From an uncultured Eubacteriales bacterium (lineage in GTDB: Bacteria; Bacillota; Clostridia; Lachnospirales; CAG-274), in contig CABVEG010000067.1 in NCBI GenBank assembly GCA_902497185.1, positions 1 through 8,101 of the forward strand: a stretch of 8,101 nt of DNA, in the 5' to 3' direction. A program made the position numbers and the translations under genes. Of this stretch, positions 1-6,455 are shown in pieces. Numbering within the stretch: position 1 is the first letter of the stretch; the number at the start of each line of letters is the position of its first letter. The notes beneath the pieces were generated by a model. It made no database searches. It was not told where the DNA came from and saw only the letters and a list, made by a program, of their open reading frames with translations.

Positions 1-588
1 CTTCTTAAAAGATATAAAGAGTCAAGACGTCAGCATCCTCTTAATTTAAAAGGTGAAAGACTTATTGATGGTATTAAAAGTGAGAGAAAACAGCTTGAAA
101 ATATTAAAAAATTGGCTGACTATATTATTGACACCTCCCATATGCTTACAAGACAGCTAAGGACACAGCTTAGCGAAATTTTTCTTGAGCAAAAGGAATT
201 TGAAAGCCTTATGATTACTGTACTAAGTTTTGGCTTTAAGTATGGTATACCAAGTGATGCCGATTTGGTATTTGATGTAAGATTTATTCCAAATCCTTTT
301 TATATTGATGAGCTAAAGCCTTTGACAGGCAATGATGTGGCAGTCAGAGATTATGTAATGGGTTGGGAAGAAGCTAAAATTTTTAGAGAAAAATTGACTG
401 ATTTATGTGAATTTTTAATACCAAATTACATTAAGGAAGGAAAAAATCAGTTAGTTATTGCCATTGGATGTACCGGAGGAAAGCACAGAAGTGTCACTTT
501 AGCCAATGAGCTTTATAATAATTTAAAGAACTCAGGGCATAGTGTAATAATTGCCCACAGAGATATTGACAAAGATGCAAAGAGGTAG
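1..588 (+). CDS. rapZ: RapZ / YvcJ-family nucleotide-binding protein, C-terminal part (5' end outside window)
   Basis: The reading frame is open from the first base, so the gene starts upstream; 195 codons plus the TAG stop are visible. The fragment begins with LLKRYKESRRQHPL, followed by DVRFIPNPFY (fragment residues 92-101), and near the end GCTGGKHRSV (156-165), all hallmarks of the RapZ/YvcJ family. The N-terminal P-loop ATPase half is missing from the window. In E. coli RapZ is an RNA-binding adaptor that delivers the GlmZ small RNA to RNase E and so tunes glucosamine-6-phosphate synthesis; in Firmicutes YvcJ binds and hydrolyses nucleotides and its role is less clear. A TTG at 112 could be mistaken for a start, but the family motifs continue upstream of it. 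whiA follows after 69 bases with no visible terminator, so the two are probably co-transcribed. Family assignment is secure; cellular role here is inferred. Confidence 0.95.
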   Translation, partial: LLKRYKESRRQHPLNLKGERLIDGIKSERKQLENIKKLADYIIDTSHMLTRQLRTQLSEIFLEQKEFESLMITVLSFGFKYGIPSDADLVFDVRFIPNPFYIDELKPLTGNDVAVRDYVMGWEEAKIFREKLTDLCEFLIPNYIKEGKNQLVIAIGCTGGKHRSVTLANELYNNLKNSGHSVIIAHRDIDKDAKR

Positions 589-657
589 TATACTGTGTAA
601 TATAGCGAATTTATGTGTTCATAGTCTGCTTTCTGTAAATAATATGGGGGTGTTTTT

Positions 658-1581
658 GTGTCTTTTTCATCTGATGTTAAAGGAGAAATACTTTCAAATA
701 TTATGTCAGCAGAGGCAAGGCATTGCAAAATTGCACAGCTTTTGGCTGTTATAAATGTCTGCGGCTATGTAAGTCTGGATGACTTTGATAAATTTGTTGT
801 AATACATAATGATAACAGGGATATTTTAAAATTGGCTGTTATGCTCATAAATGAAATTTTTAACAGTACTGTGATATGTAATGATAATGAAATTGTTATC
901 AGAGATGAAAATCTTATAAACAGTATGGTTAAAATTTTAGGCATCAAAGATAGTAATGATTTTAGCTTGAAGCCACCCATTGATGAAAGGTGCGTATCTA
1001 AAAGCTGCTGTAAAAGAATGTATATTGGTACTGCATTTGTATGCTGCGGTTCAGTTAATGATCCAAGCAGGCATTATCATCTTGAATTTGTTGACAATGA
1101 TTATGACCATTCAAAAGGCTTGGTAGGGCTTGTAAGTGATTTTGGTATTGATATGAAAATTGTTGAAAGAAAAAATCGCTTTGTTATTTATTGTAAGGAG
1201 TCAGAGCAGATTGTAGATTTGCTTAATGTTATGTCTGCTTACAAAGCACTGCTGGAGTTTGAAAATCTTAGAGTTGTTAAGGAAGTCAGAAATAATGTGA
1301 ACAGAATCGTCAACTGTGAAACCGCTAATATCAATAAGGTTGTAAATTCAGCCTTCAGGCAGATTGAGGATATTAACTACATAATTGACAGAGTAGGTTT
1401 AAATTATTTGCCTTGTAATTTAAGAGTTATCGCCGAAGCAAGATTAAAATATCCTGATGCAAGTTTAAAGGAATTAGGTGAGCTTATTACGCCTCCTATA
1501 GGGAAATCAGGCGTAAATCACCGACTAAAAAAAATTCATGAAATAGTAAATAATTTTAAGGGGGATAATATCAATGATTAA
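658..1581 (+). CDS. whiA: DNA-binding protein WhiA
   Basis: This 307-residue protein has the full WhiA layout. It starts MSFSSDVKGEI, the typical family N-terminus, which supports the GTG start at 658; GGGGGTG at 646-652 is a well-placed ribosome binding site. Residues about 1-215 form the LAGLIDADG-homing-endonuclease-like part (CCKR at 117-120, then GSVNDPSRHYHLE at 131-143), followed by the very conserved NCETANINKVVNSA (219-232). The helix-turn-helix domain is at about 255-295 and includes YPDASLKELGEL and GKSGVNHRLKKI. WhiA controls sporulation septation in Streptomyces and affects cell division and chromosome segregation in Bacillus; it binds DNA and is not known to cut it. Length matches the family. 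The last eight bases overlap the HPr-like gene, which indicates translational coupling. In Bacillus yvcK lies between rapZ and whiA; here it does not. Confidence 0.95.
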   Translation: MSFSSDVKGEILSNIMSAEARHCKIAQLLAVINVCGYVSLDDFDKFVVIHNDNRDILKLAVMLINEIFNSTVICNDNEIVIRDENLINSMVKILGIKDSNDFSLKPPIDERCVSKSCCKRMYIGTAFVCCGSVNDPSRHYHLEFVDNDYDHSKGLVGLVSDFGIDMKIVERKNRFVIYCKESEQIVDLLNVMSAYKALLEFENLRVVKEVRNNVNRIVNCETANINKVVNSAFRQIEDINYIIDRVGLNYLPCNLRVIAEARLKYPDASLKELGELITPPIGKSGVNHRLKKIHEIVNNFKGDNIND

Positions 1582-1816
1582 AAAAGAAATTACAGTAGGT
1601 TCAAGTATGATTGAAAGACCTATTCCTATGCTGGTGCAGACAGCAGGAAGATTTTCAAGCAGTTTAAAACTTACTATGGATAACAAGGAAATTAACTTAA
1701 AGAGTATTATGGGTGTAATTTCCATTGGAACACTTACAGGACATACTGTAACAGTTCTTGCTGAGGGCTCTGATGAAAATGAAGCTATTAATGCAATAGT
1801 TGAATTCTTAAGTTAA
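1574..1816 (+). CDS. HPr-like (Crh-like) protein lacking the phosphocarrier histidine
   Basis: An 80-residue protein of the HPr fold. The HPr active-site loop, normally GLHARPAA, reads SMIERPIP (residues 11-18): with a constant two-residue offset from Bacillus HPr, Ile13 stands at the place of His15, while the following Arg-Pro is kept. The HPr kinase target loop is intact: KSIMGV (43-48) puts Ser44 at the position of Ser46. Without the histidine it should not pass phosphate from enzyme I to PTS sugar permeases, but it could still be phosphorylated on serine and act as a co-regulator of CcpA, as Crh does in Bacillus (there the position is Gln). The Bacillus crh gene also sits next to whiA (yvcL), which supports the analogy. 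The ATG at 1574 overlaps whiA by eight bases and has AAGGGGGA (1558-1565) upstream. The HPr family is clear; the regulatory role is inferred, and I withhold a gene symbol because orthology with crh is unproven. Confidence 0.9.
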   Translation: MIKKEITVGSSMIERPIPMLVQTAGRFSSSLKLTMDNKEINLKSIMGVISIGTLTGHTVTVLAEGSDENEAINAIVEFLS

Positions 1817-1828
1817 TTGTTGATTATA
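1800..1828 (+). promoter_or_regulatory. Possible promoter of the T-box-valS unit
   Basis: TTGAAT (1800-1805) and ATTATA (1823-1828) are spaced by 17 bases and end just before the T-box leader. The -10 match is imperfect and the -35 lies inside the end of the HPr-like gene. A promoter must lie near here unless the leader is transcribed by readthrough from the whiA operon, since no terminator separates the two units. Weak sequence support only. Confidence 0.3.
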
Positions 1829-1836
1829 TTTTAAAT

Positions 1837-2069
1837 GAACAGAGAAGAAGAGGAGTAAATAATCACACTTCTAAAGAGAAGAATATCCACAGGCTGAAAG
1901 ATATTCTGATTTAAGGATTATTGAAGGTAGCTTTGGAGTTCCTGTGCTGAATAGTGTAGGCACGGCGTATTGCTGCGATAAGGCAAAAAGAGTGCTCTCA
2001 TTTTTTTGAGAGAATTAAGGTGGTACCACGGATATATTCGTCCTTATATGGATGAATATATCCTTTTTT
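1837..2069 (+). promoter_or_regulatory. T-box riboswitch (tRNA-Val sensing leader of valS)
   Basis: The leader senses uncharged tRNA-Val and lets transcription continue into valS when valine charging is low. Stem I is readable: AATAATC (1858-1864) pairs with GATTATT (1916-1922), and the distal stem GAATATC (1881-1887) pairs with GATATTC (1900-1906) around a CACAGGCTGAAA loop. AGTA at 1854-1857 is the S-turn element. The specifier loop contains GTA (1927-1929), a valine codon. A stem III hairpin is formed by CTCTCA (1995-2000) and TGAGAG (2007-2012). The conserved T-box sequence AAGGTGGTACCACGG (2017-2031) follows. In the antiterminator TAAGG (2016-2020) pairs with CCTTA (2042-2046) and ACG (2028-2030) with CGT (2039-2041), leaving the bulge TGGTACC, whose TGGT can pair with the ACCA end of uncharged tRNA. 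The alternative fold is the terminator at 2030-2069. Leader class is certain; exact ends are approximate. Confidence 0.95.
2030..2069 (+). terminator. Conditional intrinsic terminator of the T-box leader
   Basis: GGATATATTCGTCC (2030-2043) pairs with GGATGAATATATCC (2050-2063), a 14-bp stem with one G-T wobble around a TTATAT loop, followed by six Ts (2064-2069). It shares 2030 and 2039-2046 with the antiterminator, so the two folds exclude each other, as expected for a T-box switch. Confidence 0.93.
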
Positions 2070-2101
2070 AGTTTATTGAAAAATTTTAGGAGGAACAAAA
2101 A

Positions 2102-4732
2102 ATGATGAAAGAAATGGCAAAAAGCTATGACCCTTCTATTGAAGACAGAATTTATCAGAACTGGCTTGATAAGGGTTATTTTCATGCAGAAGTAGACAAG
2201 AGTAAGGAGCCTTTTACAATAGTAATTCCCCCTCCAAACATTACAGGTCATCTTCATATGGGACACGCTTTAGACGAAACTATGCAGGATATTCTTATCC
2301 GTTGGAAGAGAATGCAGGGCTATAATGCTCTCTGGGTTCCCGGTACTGACCATGCGGCAATTTCAACAGAGGTTAAAATTGTTAATCAGATGCGTGAGGA
2401 AGGCATTACTAAGGAAGATTTAGGCAGAGAGGGCTTTTTAAAGAGAGCATGGGAATGGAAGAAAGAGTATGGCGGTACAATACTTAACCAGCTTAAAAAA
2501 CTTGGATCTTCCTGTGACTGGGATAGAGAAAGATTTACTATGGACGAGGGCCTTTCTGATGCTGTTCTTACAGTATTCTGTAATCTTTATGAAAAGGGCT
2601 ATATCTATCAGGGTGAAAAGCTTATTAACTGGTGTCCTACCTGCCAAACTACTATTTCAGATGCAGAGGTTGAGCATGAGGACAAGCAGGGCGGTTTTTG
2701 GCATATAAAATATCCTATTAAGGGTACAGACAGATTTCTTGAGTTTGCAACTACAAGACCTGAAACTATGTTAGGTGATACTGCCATTGCTGTTCATCCT
2801 GATGACGACAGATACAAGGATGTTGTGGGTAAGGTTTGTATAGTTCCTTTTGTTGACAGAGAAATACCTATTATTGCTGATACCTATGTTGATATGGAAT
2901 TTGGTACAGGTGTTGTTAAGATTACTCCTGCCCATGACCCTAATGACTTTGAGGTTGGTGAAAGACATAATTTACCTAAAATCAATATTTTAAATGATGA
3001 TGGTACAATTAACGAAAACGGCGGCAAATTTGTCGGTATGGACAGATACGAGGCTAGAAAGCAAATTGTTGAAGAGCTTGACGAAATGGGTCTTTTCATC
3101 AAGAAAGAGGACATTAATCATGCTGTCGGTACTCATGACAGATGCCACAGTGTAATTGAGCCCCTTATTAAAAAGCAGTGGTTTGTAAAGATGGAGGAGC
3201 TTGCTAAGCCTGCTCTTGATGCTTACTATAAGGGTGACTTAAAATTTGTACCTGACAGATTTGGTAAGATTTATACTCATTGGTTAGAGGATATTCACGA
3301 TTGGTGTATTTCAAGACAGCTATGGTGGGGTCATAGAATCCCTGCTTACTATTGTGACTGCGGCGAGGTTGTAGTATCAAAGACTGCTCCTACAGTTTGC
3401 CCTAAGTGCGGAGGTACTCATTTTGTACAGGATGAGGATTGCTTGGATACATGGTTTTCATCTGCATTATGGCCATTCTCAACATTAGGCTGGCCTGAAA
3501 AAACTCCTGAACTTGAGCACTTCTACCCTACAAGCGTACTTGTAACAGGCTATGATATTATTTTCTTCTGGGTTGTAAGAATGGTATTTTCAGCTATGGA
3601 GCAAATGGGTGAGGTGCCTTTTAAGACAGTTCTCATTCATGGACTTGTAAGAGATAGTCAGGGTAGAAAAATGAGTAAATCTCTTGGTAACGGTATTGAT
3701 CCCCTTGAAATTATTAAGGTTGCAGGAGCTGATGCATTAAGACTTACTCTCATTACTGGTAATGCTCCGGGTAACGATATGAGATTTTATAATGAAAGAG
3801 TAGAAAACAGCAGAAATTTTGCTAACAAACTTTGGAATGCGTCAAGATTTGTAATGATGCATATTGGTGACAGTGAACCTAAGCTTGATAAAGATTGCTT
3901 AACGGCGGCTGATAGATGGATATTGAGCAAGGTTAACAGTCTGGCTAAAAACGTTACTTCTAATCTTGATGCCTATGAGCTTGGTATTGCGGTGCAAAAT
4001 GTATATGACTTTATATGGGATGAGTACTGTGACTGGTATATTGAAATGGTTAAGCCAAGATTATATAATCAGGAAGACCCGACAAGAGAGGCTGCTCTTT
4101 GGACATTAAAGACTGTTCTTATTAATGCACTTAAACTTTTGCATCCATTTATGCCATTTGTAACAGAAGAAATTTTCACTTCAATTCAGAGTGAGGAAGA
4201 AACTATTATGCTTTCTAAGTGGCCTGAATACAGTGAAGAATTTAACTTTGTCAATGATGAAAAGTCAATAGAGCTTATGAAAGAGGCAATTAAGTCTATT
4301 AGAAATATCAGGGCTGAAATGAATGTTGCTCCAAGCAAGAAGGCTAAAGTTGTTGTTGTAAGTGATAACGCTGAGGTGAGGGATATTTTTGAAAAGGGTA
4401 AAGTATTCTTTGCTCCATTGGCTTATGCCAGTGAGGTTACTGTTCAGAGTGATAAAAGTGGCATAAGTGATGACGCAGTTTCTACTGCTATTCATAATGG
4501 TATGATTTATATGCCTTTTGCTGAGCTTGTGGATATTGCTAAGGAAAAGGAAAGACTTGCTAAAGAAAAAGAAAAACTTGTTAAAGAGGTTGAGAGAGTT
4601 GAAAAGAAGCTTTCTAACCAGGGCTTTGTTTCAAAGGCGCCTGAAAAGGTTATTAATGAAGAAAAGGCTAAGCTTGAAAAGTATAGCTCAATGTTAAAGA
4701 GTGTTGAGGAACAGATTGCAAGATTAGGCTAA
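2102..4732 (+). CDS. valS: Valine--tRNA ligase (ValRS)
   Basis: An 876-residue class Ia aminoacyl-tRNA synthetase that charges tRNA-Val with valine in the cytoplasm; length is normal for bacterial ValRS. The HIGH motif appears as HMGH (52-55) in [13 protein letters not shown], and the KMSKS motif is intact at 523-527. The editing (CP1) domain, which clears mischarged Thr-tRNA-Val, is present with TTRPET (217-222) and [17 protein letters not shown] further on. Cys178/Cys181 (WCPTC) and Cys418/420/433/436 look like metal-binding clusters. The anticodon-binding domain follows the catalytic core, and the last ~70 residues are a Lys/Glu-rich coiled coil, the tRNA-binding arm typical of ValRS. AGGAGGA at 2088-2094 serves two adjacent ATG codons (2102 and 2105); either could be used. 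Expression is controlled by the T-box leader, whose GTA specifier independently supports valine rather than isoleucine or leucine. No folC follows; a terminator closes the unit. Confidence 0.98.
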   Translation: MMKEMAKSYDPSIEDRIYQNWLDKGYFHAEVDKSKEPFTIVIPPPNITGHLHMGHALDETMQDILIRWKRMQGYNALWVPGTDHAAISTEVKIVNQMREEGITKEDLGREGFLKRAWEWKKEYGGTILNQLKKLGSSCDWDRERFTMDEGLSDAVLTVFCNLYEKGYIYQGEKLINWCPTCQTTISDAEVEHEDKQGGFWHIKYPIKGTDRFLEFATTRPETMLGDTAIAVHPDDDRYKDVVGKVCIVPFVDREIPIIADTYVDMEFGTGVVKITPAHDPNDFEVGERHNLPKINILNDDGTINENGGKFVGMDRYEARKQIVEELDEMGLFIKKEDINHAVGTHDRCHSVIEPLIKKQWFVKMEELAKPALDAYYKGDLKFVPDRFGKIYTHWLEDIHDWCISRQLWWGHRIPAYYCDCGEVVVSKTAPTVCPKCGGTHFVQDEDCLDTWFSSALWPFSTLGWPEKTPELEHFYPTSVLVTGYDIIFFWVVRMVFSAMEQMGEVPFKTVLIHGLVRDSQGRKMSKSLGNGIDPLEIIKVAGADALRLTLITGNAPGNDMRFYNERVENSRNFANKLWNASRFVMMHIGDSEPKLDKDCLTAADRWILSKVNSLAKNVTSNLDAYELGIAVQNVYDFIWDEYCDWYIEMVKPRLYNQEDPTREAALWTLKTVLINALKLLHPFMPFVTEEIFTSIQSEEETIMLSKWPEYSEEFNFVNDEKSIELMKEAIKSIRNIRAEMNVAPSKKAKVVVVSDNAEVRDIFEKGKVFFAPLAYASEVTVQSDKSGISDDAVSTAIHNGMIYMPFAELVDIAKEKERLAKEKEKLVKEVERVEKKLSNQGFVSKAPEKVINEEKAKLEKYSSMLKSVEEQIARLG

Positions 4733-4755
4733 ATAATATTATAGTTTTGAAAATG

Positions 4756-4797
4756 CCCCACAGGTTATTCCTTTACGGAAATAGCCTGTGGGGTTTT
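4756..4797 (+). terminator. Intrinsic terminator after valS
   Basis: CCCCACAGG (4756-4764) pairs exactly with CCTGTGGGG (4785-4793), and the stem extends inward through TTATTCC/GGAAATAG with one bulged A around a TTTAC loop. TTTT (4794-4797) and further T-rich sequence follow. It lies 23 bases after the valS stop and is the only strong GC stem in the intergenic region. Confidence 0.93.
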
Positions 4798-4988
4798 ACT
4801 TTTGTTAAATGTAAAATCTGCACCTATTGAAATATATTATAATTGCCGCTTTATAATTGAGAATAATGGTGGTAAAATAAATTTAAAGATAATAAAAATC
4901 GACAATATTATTAAAAAACCTTGAAAATAAGGTGTTTATAATACTTTATATTAATTACTGATAATATGAACTTGACATAGAAATTTTT

Positions 4989-5010
4989 GTGCAATTTGCT
5001 TAAACTGCAC
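4989..5010. promoter_or_regulatory. Inverted repeat GTGCA-N12-TGCAC, possible operator
   Basis: GTGCA (4989-4993) and TGCAC (5006-5010) form an inverted repeat with 17 bases between half-site starts. It overlaps the likely -35 region of the downstream regulator gene, a natural place for autoregulation. Five-base arms are short and could arise by chance. A direct repeat ATAATATG (4961-4968 and 5022-5029) also brackets this region. Confidence 0.3.
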
Positions 5011-5023
5011 TCATTGATATAAT
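4996..5023 (+). promoter_or_regulatory. Probable promoter of the MocR-like gene
   Basis: A perfect TATAAT (5018-5023) has TTGCTT (4996-5001) 16 bases upstream as a partial -35. Transcription would start near 5030, leaving a very short leader before the ATG at 5038. A perfect TTGACA at 4972-4977 has no acceptable -10 at 17 bases (TTTGCT), so I prefer the TATAAT pairing. Confidence 0.45.
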
Positions 5024-5028
5024 AATAT

Positions 5029-5034
5029 GGTGAT
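5029..5034 (+). promoter_or_regulatory. Ribosome binding site of the MocR-like gene (GGTGAT type)
   Basis: There is no GGAGG here, but GGTGAT three bases before the ATG pairs with the AUCACC part of the 16S rRNA 3' end. Aligned to a full AAGGAGGTGAT site, the spacing is normal, which supports the start at 5038. If transcription starts near 5030, most of the site lies at the very 5' end of the mRNA. Confidence 0.5.
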
Positions 5035-5037
5035 TAT

Positions 5038-6411
5038 ATGATAAGATTAGAACTTGATAAAAGGTCTGCAACTCCTTTGTATGTGCAGATTTTTGAACAA
5101 ATTTCGGGCAAGATAATTAATGGAAGTTTAAGAGACGGTTTAAGACTTCCATCACAAAGAGAGTTTTCTAAACGGCTTGGGGTATCGGTAAATACGGTTG
5201 TAAATGCTTACGATATGCTTTTACAATATGAATATATTATTTCAGTAAATCGAAGCGGTTATTATGTTAACGGAGTTAAGCAGGAGAAATTTTTTTATGA
5301 GGAATATTGGCAAAGTGATACACCGTATATTTATAATTTCAGTAAAAACGGTGTTGATCTGAGTATGAATGAAAATTTCAGACGTGAACTGAGGCAGGCG
5401 GCAAGAGAGCTTACAGACATAGGATTTCACTATCCCGACTATATTGGCTGCTATGAGCTTAGAAAGCAGCTTTGCCTTATGCTTGGTAAGTATTATGGAA
5501 TAGACTGTCTGCCAACACAGATTATAATTGGTTCAAGTGTTAATTATTTGCTTGATTCACTTATAAAGGTAATTGGTACTGACAGAATATATGGCTTTGA
5601 AAACCCGTTTTATTACAAGATAAGTGATTTTATGCGTGTAAGCGACTATAAAAGCTCATATTTGAATGTAGGCTTACAGGGAGTAACGTATAAGGATTTG
5701 GAAGGATTTAATGCTGATGTATTTGTAACAATGCCATATCATCATTATCCTCTTGGAAGTATTATGACAGAGGAACAAAAGCAGGCAGTACTTTATTGGG
5801 CAGGTAGTGAACGCTATATAGTTGAGTGGGGTTATGATATGGAGCTTAGTTCTTCGGAATGGAGCAGGTCAATGTTCTCAATGACTGATAATAAAAATGT
5901 TGTTTTTATAAATGATTTTACAAGAACCGTTGCACCTGATATAAATATAGCTTATATTATTTTGCCTGAATCTCTTGTAAGAAGATGGCAGGAGAGATAT
6001 ATAAGTTTTCATTCATATTGCTCTGAATTTGAGCAGATTTTTATAACAGAGGCTCTCAAAAGCGGAAGTTTTTACAAAAATATAAGAAGGCTTAAAAAGG
6101 TATACGGTGCAAAACGAAATTGTCTTATATCAGCAGTAAATAACCATCCTATGGGCAATAGAATAAAAATTATTAATGACGGTGCAGGTACTTTTTTGTT
6201 GTTGCAGCCTAAAATTGCCTGTGATGCGGATATTCTTTTAAATGAGTGTCACAAGGCAGGTGTTAAAATATCCTGTGTTAAAAATTCACTTATACAACCT
6301 AATCCGCTTATACCGCCAAGAACTTACATACTGGGGTTTGGTGGATTGAATGAATCAGAAATTGAGGAGGGTATAAGGCTTTTGCTTAATACATGGGAAA
6401 AGCTGCTTTAA
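5038..6411 (+). CDS. MocR-type GntR regulator with a degenerate aminotransferase-like domain
   Basis: A 457-residue protein with the MocR/GabR/PdxR architecture. Residues about 10-78 are a GntR winged helix (LYVQIFEQISGKI, then LPSQREFSKRLGVSVNTV), followed by a linker and a fold-type-I aminotransferase-like domain from about 105 to the end. The latter is recognised from MPYHHYPLG (232-240), VEWGYDMEL (262-270), NDFTRTVAP (292-300) and ILGFGGLNESEIEEG (431-445). MocR proteins usually use bound PLP as an effector sensor. Here the key residues are altered: the Schiff-base lysine of the family FSKT motif is Arg296, the PLP-nitrogen Asp of EDDYD is Trp264, the Arg of LRLGY is Asn303, and the carboxylate-binding Arg of RLGF is Ile431. 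Enzymatic activity and normal PLP linkage are therefore unlikely, while DNA binding looks intact. The gene follows the valS terminator, has its own probable promoter, and lies 44 bases before a pectate lyase gene. Its target and ligand are unknown. Confidence 0.9.
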   Translation: MIRLELDKRSATPLYVQIFEQISGKIINGSLRDGLRLPSQREFSKRLGVSVNTVVNAYDMLLQYEYIISVNRSGYYVNGVKQEKFFYEEYWQSDTPYIYNFSKNGVDLSMNENFRRELRQAARELTDIGFHYPDYIGCYELRKQLCLMLGKYYGIDCLPTQIIIGSSVNYLLDSLIKVIGTDRIYGFENPFYYKISDFMRVSDYKSSYLNVGLQGVTYKDLEGFNADVFVTMPYHHYPLGSIMTEEQKQAVLYWAGSERYIVEWGYDMELSSSEWSRSMFSMTDNKNVVFINDFTRTVAPDINIAYIILPESLVRRWQERYISFHSYCSEFEQIFITEALKSGSFYKNIRRLKKVYGAKRNCLISAVNNHPMGNRIKIINDGAGTFLLLQPKIACDADILLNECHKAGVKISCVKNSLIQPNPLIPPRTYILGFGGLNESEIEEGIRLLLNTWEKLL

Positions 6412-6455
6412 TAAAAATTTATTTTTTATTTAAATAATTTGAGGAGGAATTTAAA

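Larger units (their letters stand above)
4798..5037. other. Gene-free AT-rich intergenic region between valS and the MocR-like gene
   Basis: Together with the terminator this makes a 305-base gap (4733-5037). I find no credible coding frame on either strand and no structured RNA. The left part (4798-4970) is simple AT-rich sequence with two scattered TATAAT hexamers (4838-4843, 4852-4857) lacking convincing -35 partners; the nearest, TTGAAA at 4827-4832, is 19 bases before the second. A small hairpin ACCTT/AAGGT (4918-4933) is too weak to call. The right part (4961-5037) holds the probable promoter, an inverted repeat and a direct repeat in front of the regulator gene. Confidence 0.7.

Noticed and set aside
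112..114. TTG as the start of the first gene
   Set aside because: The frame is open back to base 1 and encodes the RapZ motif LLKRYKESRRQHPL upstream of it, so this is an internal codon.
2015..2266. Minus-strand reading frames, here and across whiA, valS, the MocR-like gene and the lyase gene
   Set aside because: All are short, lie opposite well-supported genes or the T-box, and show no recognisable domain or ribosome binding site.
4918..4933. Hairpin ACCTT-N6-AAGGT with a T-run on the minus strand, resembling a reverse terminator
   Set aside because: Only five base pairs in AT-rich sequence, and there is no minus-strand gene for it to end.
4972..4977. Perfect TTGACA as the -35 of the MocR-like gene
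   Set aside because: The hexamer 17 bases downstream is TTTGCT, and the nearest better -10 is 23 bases away; it may still matter but cannot be called.
5038..6411. Calling the MocR-like protein PdxR, GabR or an active aminotransferase
   Set aside because: The PLP-binding lysine and other key residues are missing and no B6 or GABA genes are nearby, so a specific name would be unsupported.
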